From assembly GCA_016178505.1 (NCBI GenBank), contig JACOTG010000154.1, positions 1-59,072 of the forward strand: 59,072 nucleotides of DNA, in the 5' to 3' direction. The stretch comes from Planctomycetota bacterium. Lineage in GTDB: Bacteria; Planctomycetota; JACOTG01. This document shows, piece after piece, positions 57,908 through 59,072 of the stretch. Each line of letters opens with the position of its first letter. Positions within the stretch are counted from its first letter, which is position 1. The notes below the pieces were generated by a model. It had not been told where the DNA came from and did no database searches. It worked only from the letters and a program-made list of their open reading frames with translations. The translations under genes were made by a program, and so were the position numbers.

Positions 57908-58633
57908 ATGACGAGCCCGTCGCCCAGTTCCAACGTTTCCGCCTCGCCGCTCCGTCGCGCCCTTCGCTGGGCGAAGCAGTGGATTGTTCCGCTCGCGATC
58001 GTCGTGGGGGTGATGGCGCCGCTGCGCTCCGCCGTCGCGGATTGGAACGACGTGCCGTCGGGCTCCATGACGCCGACGATCCTCGAGGGCGATCGCGTGT
58101 TCGTGAACAAGCTCGCCTATGGGCTGCGCGTGCCGTTCACGACGACGTGGATTGCGACCTGGTCGGGGCCGAGCCGCGGCGACGTCGTCACACTTGCGTC
58201 GCCCGCCGACGGAATCCGACTCGTGAAGCGCGTGATCGGGGTCTCCGGCGATCGTCTTTCGATGCGCGATGACCGACTGACGATCAACGGCCAAGCGCTC
58301 GGCTATCGCGTCATCGATGACAACGCGAAGCAAACGCTCCCCGACGGCCGCGTCGTTCGCACGGTGATCGCCGAAGAGGCGCTGCCGGGGCACCCACACC
58401 GGGTCCACTTCACGCCTGGCGTCCGCAGCGCGAGCACGTTCGCCGAGATCGTCGTCCCCGACGGCCAGTACTTCGTCATGGGAGACAACCGCGACATGAG
58501 CGCCGACTCGCGCGTCTTCGGCTTCGTCTCACGCGACCGCATCTATGGTGAGGCGACGGGCATCGCGCTTTCGCTGGACCCGGACGGCTACTACCTGCCT
58601 CGCTTCTCGCGCTGGTTTCGACGCATGGAGTGA
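57908..58633 (+). CDS. lepB: Signal peptidase I
   Basis: A 241-residue type I signal peptidase. One N-terminal helix (WIVPLAIVVGVMAPLRSAVA) anchors it in the membrane. The catalytic Ser53 is in VPSGSMTPTI and the Lys general base Lys107 in RLVKRVIG; later family boxes are GDRVFVNKL and VMGDNRDMSADSR. It removes signal peptides from exported proteins, which are numerous in this window. ATG 57908 follows GGAGG at six bases. A repeat element begins just after the gene. Confidence 0.93.
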   Translation: MTSPSPSSNVSASPLRRALRWAKQWIVPLAIVVGVMAPLRSAVADWNDVPSGSMTPTILEGDRVFVNKLAYGLRVPFTTTWIATWSGPSRGDVVTLASPADGIRLVKRVIGVSGDRLSMRDDRLTINGQALGYRVIDDNAKQTLPDGRVVRTVIAEEALPGHPHRVHFTPGVRSASTFAEIVVPDGQYFVMGDNRDMSADSRVFGFVSRDRIYGEATGIALSLDPDGYYLPRFSRWFRRME

Positions 58634-58650
58634 ATCGAGTCCGTCGTCTT

Positions 58651-58800
58651 GTGCCTGGCACGATTAGCCGGTGCTGGACAACGCGCGCGCGATCCGCGAC
58701 AAGTCACCGCTCGGTCGAATCGCGTCCGTCGGAAAGTGGCTGACACTTTCAGCCGGCGATCGAAGCGGGAAGTTTGTTGGCGGGTGTCTGACACCGTATG
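58651..58800. repeat. Repeat-derived intergenic element; its right end supplies a start codon
   Basis: It opens with GTGCCTGGCACG..TAGCCGG (58651-58671), as in the 3305 and 35683 copies. A perfect hairpin GAAAGTG-GCTGA-CACTTTC lies at 58732-58750. It closes with the palindrome GTGTCTGACAC and CCGTATG (58784-58800), where the last ATG is the likely start of the MFS gene; CCGTATGCG is the same core as in the CTGGCTCCGTATGCGTCA motif. Confidence 0.7.
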
Positions 58801-59072
58801 CGAATTTCGTGGCGGTACCTCGTCGTTGCGGCGGGGCAGGATTTGTCGCTTTTCGTCGTGTGGAGCGTGATTCCACTCTGGGCGAAGATCGACGCGAAGG
58901 CGTCGCCGCTCGCGCTCGGTGCGCTTCCGCTGTCGAGTGGCATCGCTTACACGCTCGCGTCGCCGCTCGCCGGACGGCTGTCGGATCGCGTCTCGCGCAC
59001 GACGCTCGCTCGCATTGGGCTTCTCCTCTATGCCGTGTTCTGCGCGCTCGCGTCGCAGGCGAACACGATCGG
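58798..59072 (+). CDS. N-terminal part of an MFS transporter (3' truncated by window edge)
   Basis: The frame from ATG 58798 is open to the end of the window (91 codons). It begins MRISWRYLVVAAGQDLSLFV and continues with two or three hydrophobic helices and the MFS loop-2 signature in SPLAGRLSDRVSR, close to the G.L.DR.GRR motif. It should be a drug or metabolite transporter; the substrate cannot be told. The start codon lies inside the right end of a repeat element, so the true start could be a few codons later, although no better start is visible. Confidence 0.75.
   Translation, partial: MRISWRYLVVAAGQDLSLFVVWSVIPLWAKIDAKASPLALGALPLSSGIAYTLASPLAGRLSDRVSRTTLARIGLLLYAVFCALASQANTI

Overview
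The window is about 59 kb of GC-rich, densely packed bacterial chromosome with 43 complete or partial genes I would defend. Both ends are cut inside genes. I see no tRNA, rRNA, CRISPR array, integrase or intact transposase. The best guess for the source is an uncultured Planctomycetota-like Gram-negative bacterium. The reasons are two ECF sigma factors paired with transmembrane Ser/Thr kinases, a third sigma factor fused to a membrane-anchored ectodomain, many secreted proteins of families common there (DUF1028, DUF4965-type glutaminase, DUF4932, S41), and outer-membrane porins plus a TolC-type channel. This placement is inference; no taxonomic marker gene is present.

Layout. 1-6.1 kb: end of a small protein, a MASE1-GAF hybrid histidine kinase, then an ECF sigma/kinase pair on the minus strand. 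6.2-13 kb: a secreted-type glutaminase-family protein, a small exported protein, and an S41 peptidase divergent from a second kinase/ECF sigma pair. The S41 peptidase and this kinase carry the same ~98-residue domain. 13.2-18 kb: DUF1028 protein, cyclase-family lipoprotein and a NitT/TauT-type ABC transporter with a double permease and no binding protein. 18-31 kb: exported proteins and peptidases (AsmA-like, M49-like lipoprotein, beta-helix protein, HExxH protease with a YfaP-like tail, DUF4932 protease, M19 dipeptidase) plus the sigma-membrane fusion. 31-38.4 kb: TPR lipoprotein, an overlapping M24 / alpha-beta hydrolase / methyltransferase operon, and two tandem OprP-like porins. 38.5-43.2 kb: OsmC, cydAB and an RDD-SpoIIM fusion. 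43.1-48 kb: DUF58 / MoxR / DUF4350 / DUF4129 / membrane-protein operon. 48.2-54 kb: a tripartite RND efflux operon. 54.3-59 kb: clpB, a gene-poor kilobase with decayed remnants, signal peptidase I, and the start of an MFS transporter.

The main unexplained structures are: (1) a family of five intergenic inverted-repeat elements built from two motifs (CTGGCTCCGTATGCGTCA and GTGCCTGGCACCG..TAGCCGG) that touch stop codons, fall in divergent promoter regions and once supply a start codon; (2) the domain shared by the S41 peptidase and the adjacent kinase, which with the translationally coupled ECF sigma factor suggests a peptidase-kinase-sigma signalling module; and (3) a sigma factor continuous with a transmembrane helix and a large extracytoplasmic region. 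Gene starts were moved downstream of the longest open frame where a ribosome binding site, signal peptide, 4-base overlap with the upstream gene, or a repeat element argued for it.
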